From Shewanella marisflavi (GTDB taxonomy: Bacteria; Pseudomonadota; Gammaproteobacteria; Enterobacterales; Shewanellaceae), in assembly GCF_023283925.1 (NCBI RefSeq), contig NZ_JAKIKX010000002.1, forward strand, positions 124,001 through 188,000: a DNA stretch of 64,000 nt. Reading direction: 5' to 3'. A program made the position numbers and the translations under genes. Positions 9,055 through 18,758 of the stretch are shown one piece after another (position 1 is the first letter of the stretch; each line of letters opens with the position of its first letter). Below the pieces are notes generated by a model. The model did no database searches, was not told the origin of the DNA, and was given only the letters and a program-made list of their open reading frames with translations.

Positions 9055-9432
9055 ATGACGAAAACCGATAAGAAACGGGATAAGGCACTTCGTGAGCAGT
9101 TGACTCAGATGTGTGTCGAGGCTAAGGAGTGCTTTGCTGGATTTCAGTGGCTAACGCATCAGGTTGACTATGGTCGTTTTCCATCGAGCTTAAAGGTTAT
9201 CTGCGTATTTGATAGTAAAGCGTCATTAGCGGAATTTAAGGCTGCTGGCCAAGAGGCACAACTCAAAGTAATGCTAGCGGATGCCCTAAGCGGTCTAAGC
9301 GGTCTAAGTGGTTTAAATGGTATAAGCGGTCTAAAGCTTTCATCCAAGCAATTGGACAGTGTGTTACAGCTTGATACTGAAGAGGCATGCGTTAGTAAAG
9401 GCCCTGGTCATTGGGCGAAACGCTTAAAATAA
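9055..9432 (+). CDS. Conserved small protein (annotated as Fis-family in relatives), with Gly-Leu-Ser repeat
   Basis: Protein of 125 residues with a strong GAGGAG ribosome binding site. The core (EAKECFAGFQWLTHQVDYGRFPSSLKVICVFDS and the ending LDTEEACVSKGPGHWAKRLK) matches a small family in Shewanella and Vibrio often labelled Fis-family regulator. No helix-turn-helix of Fis is visible, so that label is doubtful and the function is unknown. Residues about 78-92 are a run of Ser-Gly-Leu/Ile/Asn units encoded by a degenerate nine-base tandem repeat, an expansion I do not recall in homologues. Confidence 0.75.
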   Translation: MTKTDKKRDKALREQLTQMCVEAKECFAGFQWLTHQVDYGRFPSSLKVICVFDSKASLAEFKAAGQEAQLKVMLADALSGLSGLSGLNGISGLKLSSKQLDSVLQLDTEEACVSKGPGHWAKRLK

Positions 9433-9490
9433 AAAACTGAGCGTCTAAATTAAACGCTCAGTTAAACGCTCAGTTAAACGCTCAGTTTTT
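9431..9490. terminator. Bidirectional terminator with triplicated 12-base arm
   Basis: One upstream arm, ACTGAGCG (9436-9443), is followed by three perfect tandem copies of TTAAACGCTCAG (9450-9461, 9462-9473, 9474-9485) and a T-run. Any of the three copies can pair with the single opposite arm. It lies between two convergent genes (the conserved protein and msrA) and has A/T tracts on both sides, so it can serve both. Confidence 0.8.
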
Positions 9491-9525
9491 GTGTGCTGAC
9501 TCCTGAGAAAGTTCGGCTAGCTTGC

Positions 9526-10005
9526 TTAATAGGTTAGGTGACAGCTAGGTAGATCATTCTTTTCCAGATAGTTCTGATGATACTCTTCGGCCTTGTGGAA
9601 AGTTTGCACGGGCACTATCTCGGTCACGATTGGCCTTAATCCCCACTTGCCACTGCGAGCCAGAGCAAGTTTAGAAGCCTCTGCCTGCTCCTTTTGAATC
9701 TTATCGTGGAAGAAGATCGCGCTGCGGTATTGGCTGCCAATATCACCGCCCTGCATATTCAAAGTGGTGGGATTGTGGTTGCTCCAAAAGACGGCGAGCA
9801 GATCATCAAAGCTCACCTTAGTCTCATCAAACTCTACCTGGACCACCTCGGCATGGCCTGTGGTGCCGGTTTTGACTTCTTTATAGCTTGTGGCGCTGTC
9901 CTTACCACCCATATAGCCACAGGTGGCGGAAATAACGCCGTCTATTTGCTTGAAAAAATACTCAACACCCCAGAAACAGCCTGCGCCAAATGTTGCTAGT
10001 GCCAT
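9526..10005 (-). CDS. msrA: Peptide methionine-S-sulfoxide reductase MsrA
   Basis: MsrA of 159 residues, which repairs methionine-S-sulfoxide in oxidised proteins. The catalytic motif GCFWGVEYFF holds Cys10, and the YMGG, SYKEVKTGTTGHAEVVQVEFD and KAEEYHQNYL motifs follow in family order. The frame is open to an ATG at 10038, but the ATG at 10005 has AAGAGGTC at good spacing and matches the family start (MALATFGAGCFWG). The C-terminus lacks the extra resolving-cysteine tail of longer MsrAs, though a Cys near the end (PSCHLTY) may do that job. A possible MetJ-type site lies upstream. Confidence 0.96.
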   Translation of the reverse strand: MALATFGAGCFWGVEYFFKQIDGVISATCGYMGGKDSATSYKEVKTGTTGHAEVVQVEFDETKVSFDDLLAVFWSNHNPTTLNMQGGDIGSQYRSAIFFHDKIQKEQAEASKLALARSGKWGLRPIVTEIVPVQTFHKAEEYHQNYLEKNDLPSCHLTY

Positions 10006-10061
10006 GTATGACCTCTTATTGATTAAACCTGTGTCCATCTCGCGTATCCGTTTAAACGTTT

Positions 10062-10077
10062 AGATGGCTAGACGGCC
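10062..10077. promoter_or_regulatory. Possible tandem MetJ-type met boxes upstream of msrA
   Basis: Two adjacent 8-mers, AGATGGCT and AGACGGCC, each match the met-box consensus AGACGTCT at six of eight positions. They lie 57 bases before the msrA start, in the divergent region with astE. The match is weak but the tandem phasing is right. Confidence 0.25.
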
Positions 10078-10269
10078 TTATTCTGTATTATCTGATTAAC
10101 GAATGCAACCAGGAAAATCTTGTTGCTGGCATTGGCGCGCGTGGCCGATGGCGCCCTTAAGTGATACTATGCTTGCCAGTTGATAATAATGCTAATAAAT
10201 CCAAGGAGTCGCCCCGCTAACTTGGCCACTTAAGTGACCTGGCACGGCGATGCAATAAAGGAGTTTTCT

Positions 10270-11313
10270 GTGCAAGACACCCTGATGTTGTCGAAAGACT
10301 TTTTGCAACTGACCCTAGACAACCCACATGGCCTTAATGCCCCCTTTGAGTTTTGCTTAGGGCAACACACCCAAGTCTCGGTATGGGATACAGGGGTGAT
10401 ACTGTTTGAGCCGCTAACTGAACTTAATGCAGATACCAAGAGTATCGTGCTTTCATCAGCAGTTCATGGCAACGAAACGGCACCTATCGAGCTGTGTGAT
10501 CAACTGATCACAGCGCTCCTGTCAGAAAAACTTATCACCCGCCACCGGGTGTTGTTCTTAATCGGTAATCCGCCAGCCATTCTAAACGGTACACGTTTTG
10601 TTGAAGAGAATCTCAACCGCCTGTTTAGCGGCGCACATTCTAGAGGCGAAGGCCTAGTCAATCAGGAGCGTGAACGCGCGAAACAACTGGAGCAGTATGT
10701 GGACCGCTTCTTTAATGCAGGTCCCGAGGACGGCAGTCGTTACCACTACGATCTGCATACCGCGATTCGCGCTTCTAAGCATGAGAAGTTTGCCATCTAT
10801 CCTTATCCCCATGGGAAGCCCTATAGCGGTGAACAGATCATGTTTCTGGCCGCCTGCGGCATTAAAACTGTGTTGTTTCATCACGAGCCGACGACCACCT
10901 TTAGCTATTTTTCTGCCCACGGTTATCAGGCCCACGCCTTTACAATTGAGCTGGGCAAGGTTATGCCATTTGGTCAGAATGATATGACTCGCTTTATTGA
11001 GGTGAAAGAGATGCTTACTCGCCTGGTGACGGGCAAGGCGTTAGAGCTTGGCGAGTTTGATGAAAGCCAGGTGAATCTGTATCAGGTGAATCGTTCAATC
11101 AACAAGCATTTTGATGATTTTAGTTTTACCTTTTCGGGTGATGTAGAGAATTTTACTGCTTTTCCAAAGGGTTATATATTAGCAAAAGAGGGAGGGACTG
11201 AGATTAAGGTCGAGGCAGACGCCGAGTCTATCGTTTTCCCTAACGCCAATGTACCCGTTGGTCAGCGTACTGTGCTGTGTTTAGTGCCAGCAAAAGATTA
11301 TCGCGTGGTTTAG
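10270..11313 (+). CDS. astE: Succinylglutamate desuccinylase AstE (GTG start)
   Basis: AstE of 347 residues, which hydrolyses N-succinylglutamate to glutamate and succinate, the last step of the arginine succinyltransferase pathway. The zinc motif [14 protein letters not shown] gives His66 and Glu69, and the third ligand is His163 in [23 protein letters not shown] follows. The frame is open to an ATG at 10234, but an AAGGAG six bases before the GTG at 10270 and the family alignment favour the GTG. The other ast genes are not in this window, so the gene stands alone here. No terminator was obvious after it. Confidence 0.93.
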   Translation: MQDTLMLSKDFLQLTLDNPHGLNAPFEFCLGQHTQVSVWDTGVILFEPLTELNADTKSIVLSSAVHGNETAPIELCDQLITALLSEKLITRHRVLFLIGNPPAILNGTRFVEENLNRLFSGAHSRGEGLVNQERERAKQLEQYVDRFFNAGPEDGSRYHYDLHTAIRASKHEKFAIYPYPHGKPYSGEQIMFLAACGIKTVLFHHEPTTTFSYFSAHGYQAHAFTIELGKVMPFGQNDMTRFIEVKEMLTRLVTGKALELGEFDESQVNLYQVNRSINKHFDDFSFTFSGDVENFTAFPKGYILAKEGGTEIKVEADAESIVFPNANVPVGQRTVLCLVPAKDYRVV

Positions 11314-11381
11314 TGTACGGCTTGTAAAGCTAGCGATACATAAGGCAAGCTAGCTAGTTGACAGCACAAGGAGGCTTTAAC

Positions 11382-11410
11382 TTGCTAGGTAGTTTACGTT
11401 AACGTAATTT
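11382..11410 (+). promoter_or_regulatory. bkd promoter with LiuR-type palindrome
   Basis: A sigma70-like promoter, TTGCTA (11382-11387), 17 bases, TAATTT (11405-11410), encloses a perfect 14-base palindrome TTACGTTAACGTAA (11394-11407). The palindrome resembles the motif described for LiuR, the MerR-family regulator of branched-chain amino-acid catabolism in Shewanella. It is 87 bases before bkdA1. Confidence 0.55.
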
Positions 11411-11496
11411 TAAGGCCGCGTCATAAAAGAGAATAGTGGACAACTTAGGGTGTTCACAGTCAGATAACAAGAATACTCAGCTGATAAGAGAATAGT

Positions 11497-12675
11497 ATGA
11501 GCAACGCAACGAGCAATACAGAGACTGTCCATCGCGTCAGTTTTCTCGATAAGGACTCATTATCGATCCCGATCTTGAAGATCCTCCAAGCCGATGGTAC
11601 CACCTTCGAAAATGCTGTGTTACCTGTGATCGATCAGGCTTTGGCTGCCAAAATTTATGATACCTGTGTGTTTACACGGGTGTTAGACGAGCGGATGTTA
11701 GCCGCGCAACGTCAGGGACGGATCAGCTTCTATATGACCTGCACCGGGGAAGAAGCCGCCGTGGTTGGCAGTGTCGCCGCCTTAGAGCAAGACGATGTGA
11801 TCTTGGCTCAGTATCGTGAGCATGCCGCCATCCGCTACCGTGGTTTTACCACCGAACAGTTTATGAACCAGATGTTCAGCAATGAGAAAGACCTGGGTAA
11901 AGGGCGCCAAATGCCTATTCACTATGGTAGTGAAGCGCTTAATTACCAGACTATCTCATCGCCGCTGGCCACACAGATCCCTCAAGCAACGGGTGTGGGT
12001 TATAGCCTCAAGATGCAGGGCAAGCGCAATGTTGCCATCTGCTATTTTGGCGAAGGTGCAGCCTCGGAAGGCGATTTTCATGCCGGTTTAAACATGGCGG
12101 CGGTGCTTAACTCGCCCACCATCTTCTTTTGCCGTAACAATGGCTATGCAATCTCGACCCCTACTAACGAGCAGTTTGCCGGTAATGGTATCGCTAGCCG
12201 CGGTGTGGGCTATGGCATGCATACTATACGCGTGGACGGTAACGATATGCTTGCCGTATTGGCTGCGACTCAGCAGGCGAGAGCCTATGCGCTGGAAAAT
12301 AACAAGCCAGTACTGATTGAAGCCATGACCTATCGCCTGGGCGCTCACTCATCATCTGACGATCCATCTGGGTATCGCTCAAAAGATGAAGAGGCTAAGT
12401 GGCAGCAACACGATCCGGTGAAGCGTTTCAAGTTGTGGTTGATCAACAAAGGCTGGCTCGCCGAGAGCGATGATGTGATGCTGTACGAGAAATACCGTGA
12501 AGAGGTATTAGCAGCGGTGAAGGTGGCCGAAAAACTACCAGCGCCACGTATCGAGGAGATCATCGAAGATGTGTTGGATGAGCCTACGCCGAGACTGAAG
12601 CAGCAACTGAGCGAGCTTAAGCAGCACATCAAGAAATATCCTGATTCCTATCCACGCAGTGCAGGGAGAGATTAA
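11497..12675 (+). CDS. bkdA1: Branched-chain 2-oxoacid dehydrogenase E1 alpha
   Basis: E1 alpha subunit (392 residues), which with BkdA2 and thiamine diphosphate decarboxylates the 2-oxoacids from Val, Leu and Ile. Motifs include RISFYMTCTGEEAAVVG, the ThDP-binding stretch GEGAASEGDFH to FFCRNNGYAIST (about residues 185-218) and the loop YRLGAHSSSDDPSGYRSKDE, equivalent to the phosphorylation loop of animal enzymes. It is the first of three tightly packed genes, with only three bases between its stop and bkdA2. No dedicated E3 gene follows, so the complex probably shares lipoamide dehydrogenase with the other 2-oxoacid dehydrogenases. Confidence 0.94.
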   Translation: MSNATSNTETVHRVSFLDKDSLSIPILKILQADGTTFENAVLPVIDQALAAKIYDTCVFTRVLDERMLAAQRQGRISFYMTCTGEEAAVVGSVAALEQDDVILAQYREHAAIRYRGFTTEQFMNQMFSNEKDLGKGRQMPIHYGSEALNYQTISSPLATQIPQATGVGYSLKMQGKRNVAICYFGEGAASEGDFHAGLNMAAVLNSPTIFFCRNNGYAISTPTNEQFAGNGIASRGVGYGMHTIRVDGNDMLAVLAATQQARAYALENNKPVLIEAMTYRLGAHSSSDDPSGYRSKDEEAKWQQHDPVKRFKLWLINKGWLAESDDVMLYEKYREEVLAAVKVAEKLPAPRIEEIIEDVLDEPTPRLKQQLSELKQHIKKYPDSYPRSAGRD

Positions 12676-12678
12676 ATC

Positions 12679-13656
12679 GTGGCCAAGATTAATATGTTAC
12701 AAGCCATCAACGATGCCTTGACCATCGCGATGGAGACTGACGATAAGGCGGTTATCTTTGGTGAAGACGTGGGCCATTTTGGTGGCGTTTTTCGAGCCAC
12801 CTCAGGATTACAAGAGAAGTTTGGTCGCGATCGCTGCTTTAACACGCCGCTGACCGAGCAGGGCATTGCCGGTTTTGCCAATGGTCTAGCATCAAATGGT
12901 ATGACGGCGATTGCCGAGATCCAGTTTGCCGATTACATCTTCCCAGCGTTCGACCAGATAGTGAACGAGTCGGCTAAGTTCAGATACCGTAGTGGTAATG
13001 AGTTCGATGTGGGTGGCATCACCTACCGTACCCCATATGGTGGTGGGATCGCCGGTGGTCACTACCACTCTCAGTCACCAGAGGCCTATTTTACTCAGAC
13101 ACCGGGTCTAAAGGTGGTTGTGCCGCGCAACGCGTATCAAGCCAAAGGGCTGCTATTAGCTTCCATTCGCGATAAAAACCCTGTGGTCTTCTTTGAACCT
13201 AAGCGTCTCTACCGCGCCAGTGTCGGCGAGGTGCCAGATGAAGCCTATGAAATTGAGTTAGGCAAGGCGGAAGTGGTTCAGGAAGGTACAGATATTACCG
13301 TACTGGCCTGGGGCGCACAGATGGAGATCGTCGAAGAAGCGGCTAAGATGGCGGCTAAGAAAGGGATCTCTTGCGAGGTGATTGACCTGCGTACTCTTGC
13401 ACCATGGGATGTCGATACGGTTGCTGAGTCGGTGAAGAAGACTGGACGTTTGGTGATCAACCATGAGGCGCCATTGACCGGTGGTTTTGCGGGCGAGATC
13501 GCCGCTACCATTCAGCAGGAGTGTTTCCTCTACCTTGAATCACCCATTAGTCGTGTGTGTGGTTTAGACACGCCATATCCGCTGATCCATGAAAAAGAAT
13601 ATATGCCTGATGCGCTCAAGACCTTTGAAGCGATCAAAGCATCGATGAAATACTAG
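12679..13656 (+). CDS. bkdA2: Branched-chain 2-oxoacid dehydrogenase E1 beta (GTG start)
   Basis: E1 beta subunit of 325 residues that completes the heterotetrameric decarboxylase. It contains the transketolase-like pyrimidine-binding domain ([20 protein letters not shown], then [17 protein letters not shown]) and the C-terminal domain ([14 protein letters not shown] to [15 protein letters not shown]). The start is GTG, with GGGAGAG inside the end of bkdA1, which points to translational coupling. bkdB starts ten bases downstream. Confidence 0.95.
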   Translation: MAKINMLQAINDALTIAMETDDKAVIFGEDVGHFGGVFRATSGLQEKFGRDRCFNTPLTEQGIAGFANGLASNGMTAIAEIQFADYIFPAFDQIVNESAKFRYRSGNEFDVGGITYRTPYGGGIAGGHYHSQSPEAYFTQTPGLKVVVPRNAYQAKGLLLASIRDKNPVVFFEPKRLYRASVGEVPDEAYEIELGKAEVVQEGTDITVLAWGAQMEIVEEAAKMAAKKGISCEVIDLRTLAPWDVDTVAESVKKTGRLVINHEAPLTGGFAGEIAATIQQECFLYLESPISRVCGLDTPYPLIHEKEYMPDALKTFEAIKASMKY

Positions 13657-13666
13657 GAGCCCAGGC

Positions 13667-15226
13667 ATGATTAAAGATTTTATTTTGCCCGATATCGGTG
13701 AGGGCGTGGTTGAGTGTGAGTTAGTCGAGTGGTTAGTGGCCGAAGGGGACACAGTCACTGAAGATCAGCCGATTGCCGATGTGATGACAGATAAGGCCTT
13801 AGTTCAGATCCCAGCTGTGCATGCTGGTGTCATCAAAAAACTTCACTATAAAAAAGGTGATATCGCCATCGTTCATGAGCCGCTTTATTCGGTTGAAATC
13901 GATGGAGAGGCCGCTGATGACGTAGCGTCAGAACCGGCCGATGAAAAAATCGTTCAATCTGATTCACAGCAAAACATTGCCGGTAAGCGTGTAGAAGAGT
14001 TCCTGCTGCCCGATATCGGCGAGGGGATTGTTGAGTGTGAACTGGTCGAGTGGCTAGTTCAAGAGGGCGACATGGTGGTCGAAGATCAGCCTATCGCCGA
14101 TGTAATGACGGACAAGGCCTTGGTGCAGATCCCGGCAATTAAGAGCGGTAAGGTTGTCAAACTGCATTACCGTAAGGGACAACTTGCCCAGGTGCACACC
14201 CCGCTGTTTGCTATCGAAGTTGATGCTGAAGAAGGCGCTGTTGCTGCGCCAGTGACTGAGCAGGCGCCAGAGCAATCTGAGGTGGCCGAATCTGAACTGC
14301 ATGCACCGGCAGCAAATGGTAAGGCGCTGGCAAGCCCGGCGGTACGTCGGTTAGCTCGTAGCTATGATATTGACCTAAGCCAGGTTCCTGGCACTGGCAA
14401 GCATGGTCGTGTCTACAAAGAAGATGTAGAGCGTTTCCGCAGCGGTGAGGCGGTTAAAGCAAAAGCCGCAAAAGAGCAGATACAAAGCGAGCCAAGCGCT
14501 GCGCCTGTAGTGGCCTCAGCCGGTGATCGCGTTGAGCCTATCCGCGGCGTGAAGGCGGTGATGGCCAAGATGATGACCGAATCTGTGTCTACCATTCCGC
14601 ACTTTACTTACTGTGAAGAGTTGGATTTGACTGAATTAGTCGCGCTGCGAGAGTCGATGAAGGCGCGTTACTCGAGTGACGATCTTAAGCTCACCATGAT
14701 GCCTTTCTTTATGAAGGCGATGTCTTTGGCGCTTACCCAGTTCCCTGGTATTAATAGCAGAGTGAACCAAGATTGCACCGAGCAGACTTTCGTCGCATCT
14801 CACAATATCGGCATGGCGGTAGATTCAAAAGTGGGTCTGTTGGTGCCAAACGTTAAAGATGTGCAGCAAAAGTCTATCCTTGAGGTGGCTAGCGAGATCA
14901 CTCGTTTGACTAAAGATGCCCGAAGCGGACGTGTAAGCCCTGCGGATCTGAAAGGCGGTAGTATCTCTATCTCAAACATTGGCGCGCTCGGCGGCACAGT
15001 GGCCACACCTATCATCAACAAACCTGAGGTAGCCATTGTCGCACTGGGTAAGTTGCAGACTCTGCCACGCTTTAACGACAAGGGTGAGGTTGAGGCGCGT
15101 AAGATCATGCAGATCAGCTGGTCTGGCGATCACAGGGTGATTGATGGTGGTACCATTGCCCGCTTCTGTAATCTGTGGAAGCAATACCTTGAGTCTCCAC
15201 AAGAGATGTTGCTGGCGATGCACTAA
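13667..15226 (+). CDS. bkdB: Branched-chain 2-oxoacid dehydrogenase E2 with two lipoyl domains
   Basis: Dihydrolipoamide acyltransferase of 519 residues, the core of the complex that passes the branched acyl group to CoA. Two near-identical lipoyl domains (about residues 3-79 and 110-186) each carry the lipoylation motif VMTDKALVQIPA, with lysines at 43 and 150. An Ala/Glu linker leads to an E3/E1-binding domain (about 221-257, ASPAVRRLARSYDIDLS). The catalytic domain ends in DHRVIDGG, with His489 and Asp493. The doubled lipoyl domain looks like a tandem duplication with a 107-residue period. A terminator follows. Confidence 0.96.
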   Translation: MIKDFILPDIGEGVVECELVEWLVAEGDTVTEDQPIADVMTDKALVQIPAVHAGVIKKLHYKKGDIAIVHEPLYSVEIDGEAADDVASEPADEKIVQSDSQQNIAGKRVEEFLLPDIGEGIVECELVEWLVQEGDMVVEDQPIADVMTDKALVQIPAIKSGKVVKLHYRKGQLAQVHTPLFAIEVDAEEGAVAAPVTEQAPEQSEVAESELHAPAANGKALASPAVRRLARSYDIDLSQVPGTGKHGRVYKEDVERFRSGEAVKAKAAKEQIQSEPSAAPVVASAGDRVEPIRGVKAVMAKMMTESVSTIPHFTYCEELDLTELVALRESMKARYSSDDLKLTMMPFFMKAMSLALTQFPGINSRVNQDCTEQTFVASHNIGMAVDSKVGLLVPNVKDVQQKSILEVASEITRLTKDARSGRVSPADLKGGSISISNIGALGGTVATPIINKPEVAIVALGKLQTLPRFNDKGEVEARKIMQISWSGDHRVIDGGTIARFCNLWKQYLESPQEMLLAMH

Positions 15227-15247
15227 TTGTTTCGTAATCTCATTAAG

Positions 15248-15275
15248 AAGGGCGCCGATGGCGCTCTTTTTTTTA
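15248..15275 (+). terminator. Rho-independent terminator of the bkd operon
   Basis: GC-rich stem AGGGCGCC with GGCGCTCT, loop GAT, followed by eight T, 22 bases after bkdB. Confidence 0.88.
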
Positions 15276-15343
15276 TCTGGAGTTAATCTTTCGCGCCAGA
15301 TTAAGTATAATGCCGCTAATTAGTCCCACTCTTTGGTTTGAGC

Positions 15344-16411
15344 ATGAGTCAAGTAGCACCAAGCATCGAAAATATTCAATACCCGTTTCCAGCAAAGCCC
15401 ATTCCCCTAAGCGATAGTGAGAAGCAGGCCTATAAGGCGCGCATCAAGCAGCTATTGAAAGAGAAAGAGGCGGTATTGGTGGCGCATTACTACACAGACC
15501 CTGAGATCCAGGCTCTTGCTGAAGAGACTGGCGGCTGTGTGTCTGACTCGCTGGAGATGGCCCGTTTTGGACGCGACCATCCTGCCAAGACACTGATTGT
15601 GGCCGGTGTTAAATTTATGGGCGAGACCTCAAAGATCTTAAGCCCAGAAAAGACAGTGCTTATGCCCACCTTGGACGCGACCTGTTCTCTGGATGTAGGG
15701 TGTCCTATCGAGACCTTTAGCGCCTTCTGCGATGCTCACCCGGATCATACGGTTGTGGTGTATGCCAATACCTCTGCTGCCGTTAAGGCGCGCGCGGACT
15801 GGGTAGTGACCTCTAGTATTGCGCTTGAGATTGTTGAACATCTTGATAGTCAGGGTAAGAAGGTTATTTGGGGCCCGGATCGTCATCTTGGCAGTTATAT
15901 CGCTAAGCAGACAGGTGCAGAGATGCTGATGTGGCAGGGCGAATGTATTGTCCACGATGAGTTTAAGGCCAAGGCACTGAAACAACTCAAAGAGCAGTAT
16001 CCTGATGCAGCGGTGTTGGTTCACCCAGAGTCGCCAGCCAGCGTTGTAGAGATGGCCGATGCCGTTGGGTCAACCAGCCAGTTGATTAAGGCTGCGCAGA
16101 CGCTAGAAAATGACACCTTTATCGTGGCGACAGATAAGGGGATCTTCTACAAAATGCAGCAGGCGGCGCCTAATAAGACGCTTATCGAGGCCCCTACAGG
16201 TGGAAATGGTGCGACCTGCCGTAGTTGCGCCCATTGTCCTTGGATGGCGATGAATGGTCTTAAGGCTATTGAAGCTGCGCTGTTAAATGATGGTAGTGAG
16301 CAGCATGAAATTTTTGTAGATGAGTCGCTCCGTGAGCGCGCCTTGCTACCACTTGATCGCATGTTGGATTTTGCGAAAACACTTAACATGCAGGTGAAAG
16401 GCAACGCCTAA
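15344..16411 (+). CDS. nadA: Quinolinate synthase NadA
   Basis: NadA of 355 residues, a [4Fe-4S] enzyme that condenses iminoaspartate with dihydroxyacetone phosphate to quinolinate in NAD synthesis. The three cluster cysteines align with E. coli C113, C200 and C297 as Cys114, Cys201 and Cys298 (CRSCAHCPW). [19 protein letters not shown] and the [10 protein letters not shown] region are typical. An in-frame TTG lies two codons upstream, but the ATG at 15344 is preferred by family alignment. The ribosome binding site is weak. It appears to be monocistronic. Confidence 0.96.
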   Translation: MSQVAPSIENIQYPFPAKPIPLSDSEKQAYKARIKQLLKEKEAVLVAHYYTDPEIQALAEETGGCVSDSLEMARFGRDHPAKTLIVAGVKFMGETSKILSPEKTVLMPTLDATCSLDVGCPIETFSAFCDAHPDHTVVVYANTSAAVKARADWVVTSSIALEIVEHLDSQGKKVIWGPDRHLGSYIAKQTGAEMLMWQGECIVHDEFKAKALKQLKEQYPDAAVLVHPESPASVVEMADAVGSTSQLIKAAQTLENDTFIVATDKGIFYKMQQAAPNKTLIEAPTGGNGATCRSCAHCPWMAMNGLKAIEAALLNDGSEQHEIFVDESLRERALLPLDRMLDFAKTLNMQVKGNA

Positions 16412-16416
16412 AGGGG

Positions 16417-16432
16417 TGTGATCACATTCACA
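16417..16432. promoter_or_regulatory. CRP-type binding site
   Basis: Both half-sites match the core consensus exactly: TGTGA at 16417-16421 and TCACA at 16428-16432, with six bases between. It lies six bases after the nadA stop, before the nadA terminator and about 280 bases upstream of the chemoreceptor start. Confidence 0.5.
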
Positions 16433-16442
16433 CAACAGCATA

Positions 16443-16467
16443 AAAGCACCTAAAGGTGCTTTTTTTA
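16443..16467 (+). terminator. Rho-independent terminator of nadA
   Basis: AGCACC (16445-16450), loop TAAA, GGTGCT (16455-16460), then seven T. Confidence 0.85.
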
Positions 16468-16708
16468 TATCCCTAACCATGTAAGCGACAGCCTATACTA
16501 GACTTTAAGCGCATTGTTAAGCCATACGAGTCATGCTAAAACAAAAGTTGCTAATATTTGATTCCTTTAGTACATGTTTTAACGCGACTTTTGCTTAAAC
16601 ATTATTTTTTTATGCTAGTGTTACTACTGTAAATATACGCTACTTGGAAAGCCTTAATTGGTTTTCGATATCGTCATATCAACCCGCTACGGTTAGGGAT
16701 AACGTAAG

Positions 16709-18697
16709 ATGAATATGCAATGGATCAGTGATCTCAAAATAAGAAACAAACTTTTGCTGGTGATTGTACCCCCTATTTTAGGGGCGACGTTTTTCGGTCT
16801 GTTTGTTGTGTATGGCCAATATCAACTGCATCAAGGGCTCCGTCAGGTTGAAACCCTGTCTGAGTTGGCGGTGGTTAACAGTGATTTTGTTCATGAATTG
16901 CAAAAAGAGCGTGGCATGAGTGCAGGGTTCCTTGGCTCTATGGGTAAGAACTTTGGCGATAAACTGCCAAGGCAGCGTCAGCTCAGTGATGAGCAACTCA
17001 ATAACTTTAAGACCTTTACAGCCAATCATGATTTACCCAAAGCATTTACTCAGCAAATGAGCCAAGTCAATCAGATGATTGATCAGTTAAGTGAGATCCG
17101 CCGACGGGTTGATAGCTTGTCTATCACTGTGCCAGAAGAGGTGGCGTACTATTCTAAGCTCAACGCCTTGTTATTGGCCATTGTTGACCAAACCAGCCAG
17201 CAAGGCGCAAGTCGCCAAATTGCGGTCGAGTCGGCAAGTTTTGCAGCCTATTTGCAGATGAAAGAGCGTGCGGGTATCGAGCGTGCTGTGCTTAGTTCTA
17301 CCTTCGGCAATAGCGCCTTTAAACCCGGCATGTACCTTAAGTTTGTCAATCTGGTCTCAGAGCAAAATACCTATCAGGAGCGTTTTTTGGCCCTCGCAAG
17401 CCAAGATGTTAAGGCTGATTATCAGCGAGTGGCCTCATCGCCTGCCTTTATGGCTGTCTCTGCGCTAAGAGAAACCGCTATGGGCCAAGATCCCAACGCG
17501 CTCAGCGCTCAAAGTTCTACCGATTGGTTCGCTAAGTCGACAGCCCGTATTGATGCACTTCGAGAGTTTGAGGGTAAGTTATCCAAAATTCTGATTAGCG
17601 ATACCCGTGAATCATTATCCAAAGCCCAATCATTCATGGTTGGCGTGATTATTGTGATGTTGGTATCAGGCTTGGTTGTGATCTTGTTATCTCTCTCTAT
17701 AGGGCGCTATCTGCATGGCTCACTCAGGCATCTCTACCATAAGGTGACAGAATCTCAGAAAAACTATGATCTCAGTGTGAGGGTTGATCTCAATGGTAAA
17801 GATGAGATTGGTGAACTTGGTGAAGCATTTAACCATATGATGGCCGATTTCGAACAAGTGATTGGTATGGTGCGAACCAATACGCAAGGCTTGCTTACCG
17901 CCTCTCAGGAGATGGAAGGCTGCGCGCGTGTTATGCGAGAAGATGTTGCTCGTGGTCATAGCGAAGTGGATCAGGTGGCTTCGGCGATGACAGAGATGAG
18001 CGCCACGGTACAAGAGATCGCACAAAACGCTGTGCAAGCTTCAGAAGCCTCGGCACTTGCCAACAAGGAGGCCAAAGAGGGCAGCCTGGAGGTAGAGCGC
18101 ACCGCAGATTCGATCAATGAACTGGCACATGAAATAGCCGGTGCAGCCGAAGCCATTAACAACCTCGATGATGATATTAAGGGAATTGTCGATGTACTTG
18201 GCGTGATCAGCGGTATTGCGGAGCAGACCAACTTACTCGCGCTCAATGCGGCGATTGAAGCGGCGAGGGCAGGTGAGATGGGCCGAGGCTTTGCCGTGGT
18301 AGCCGATGAGGTGCGTAGCCTTGCACAAAGGGCGCAAACCTCAACCGAAGATATTCGTAGCATGACCGAGAGGTTAGAGCGTGGTGCGAAGATCGCGGTT
18401 AAGGCCATGGAAAGTGGCCGAAGTAAAGCACAGACAAGTGTACTTGAGTCTAAGCGAGCCGGTGAAGAACTGATCCGTATCGTCAGTGAGGTCAGCGTGA
18501 TCGATAGCATGAACGAGCAGATTGCTGCCGCCACCCATGAGCAGTCGGCCGTATCAGAAGAGGTCAACCAAAATGCGATGAAGATCAGTGATATTTATCG
18601 CAATACCCATGAGGTCTCCGATCGTCTCAGCCAACTTAATGAGTCACTGCTTAACGATGTGAGCGCCATGTCTGATCTGGTAAGCAAATTTAAATAG
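16709..18697 (+). CDS. Methyl-accepting chemotaxis protein with NIT sensor domain
   Basis: Chemoreceptor of 662 residues. It has a membrane segment at about 15-38, a large periplasmic domain (about 40-305) with the NIT-domain signature [17 protein letters not shown], a second membrane segment at about 309-331, a HAMP domain (about 333-388) and a cytoplasmic signalling domain. The latter has the conserved hairpin tip [19 protein letters not shown] near residue 505. NIT domains are linked to nitrate/nitrite sensing, but the ligand here is unproven. No CheR-docking pentapeptide is visible at the C-terminus. The 297-base upstream gap carries a CRP-type site, and the gene stands alone. Confidence 0.94.
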   Translation: MNMQWISDLKIRNKLLLVIVPPILGATFFGLFVVYGQYQLHQGLRQVETLSELAVVNSDFVHELQKERGMSAGFLGSMGKNFGDKLPRQRQLSDEQLNNFKTFTANHDLPKAFTQQMSQVNQMIDQLSEIRRRVDSLSITVPEEVAYYSKLNALLLAIVDQTSQQGASRQIAVESASFAAYLQMKERAGIERAVLSSTFGNSAFKPGMYLKFVNLVSEQNTYQERFLALASQDVKADYQRVASSPAFMAVSALRETAMGQDPNALSAQSSTDWFAKSTARIDALREFEGKLSKILISDTRESLSKAQSFMVGVIIVMLVSGLVVILLSLSIGRYLHGSLRHLYHKVTESQKNYDLSVRVDLNGKDEIGELGEAFNHMMADFEQVIGMVRTNTQGLLTASQEMEGCARVMREDVARGHSEVDQVASAMTEMSATVQEIAQNAVQASEASALANKEAKEGSLEVERTADSINELAHEIAGAAEAINNLDDDIKGIVDVLGVISGIAEQTNLLALNAAIEAARAGEMGRGFAVVADEVRSLAQRAQTSTEDIRSMTERLERGAKIAVKAMESGRSKAQTSVLESKRAGEELIRIVSEVSVIDSMNEQIAAATHEQSAVSEEVNQNAMKISDIYRNTHEVSDRLSQLNESLLNDVSAMSDLVSKFK

Positions 18698-18758
18698 CTC
18701 GCTTGGTCGACAAATTGGCTATCTATTACGCAAATGCCTGAGCAGACAGTTTTTTAAC

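Noticed and set aside
17971..18567. 198-codon open frame antisense to the chemoreceptor
   Set aside because: Low-complexity Ser/Ala-rich shadow of the coiled-coil signalling domain.
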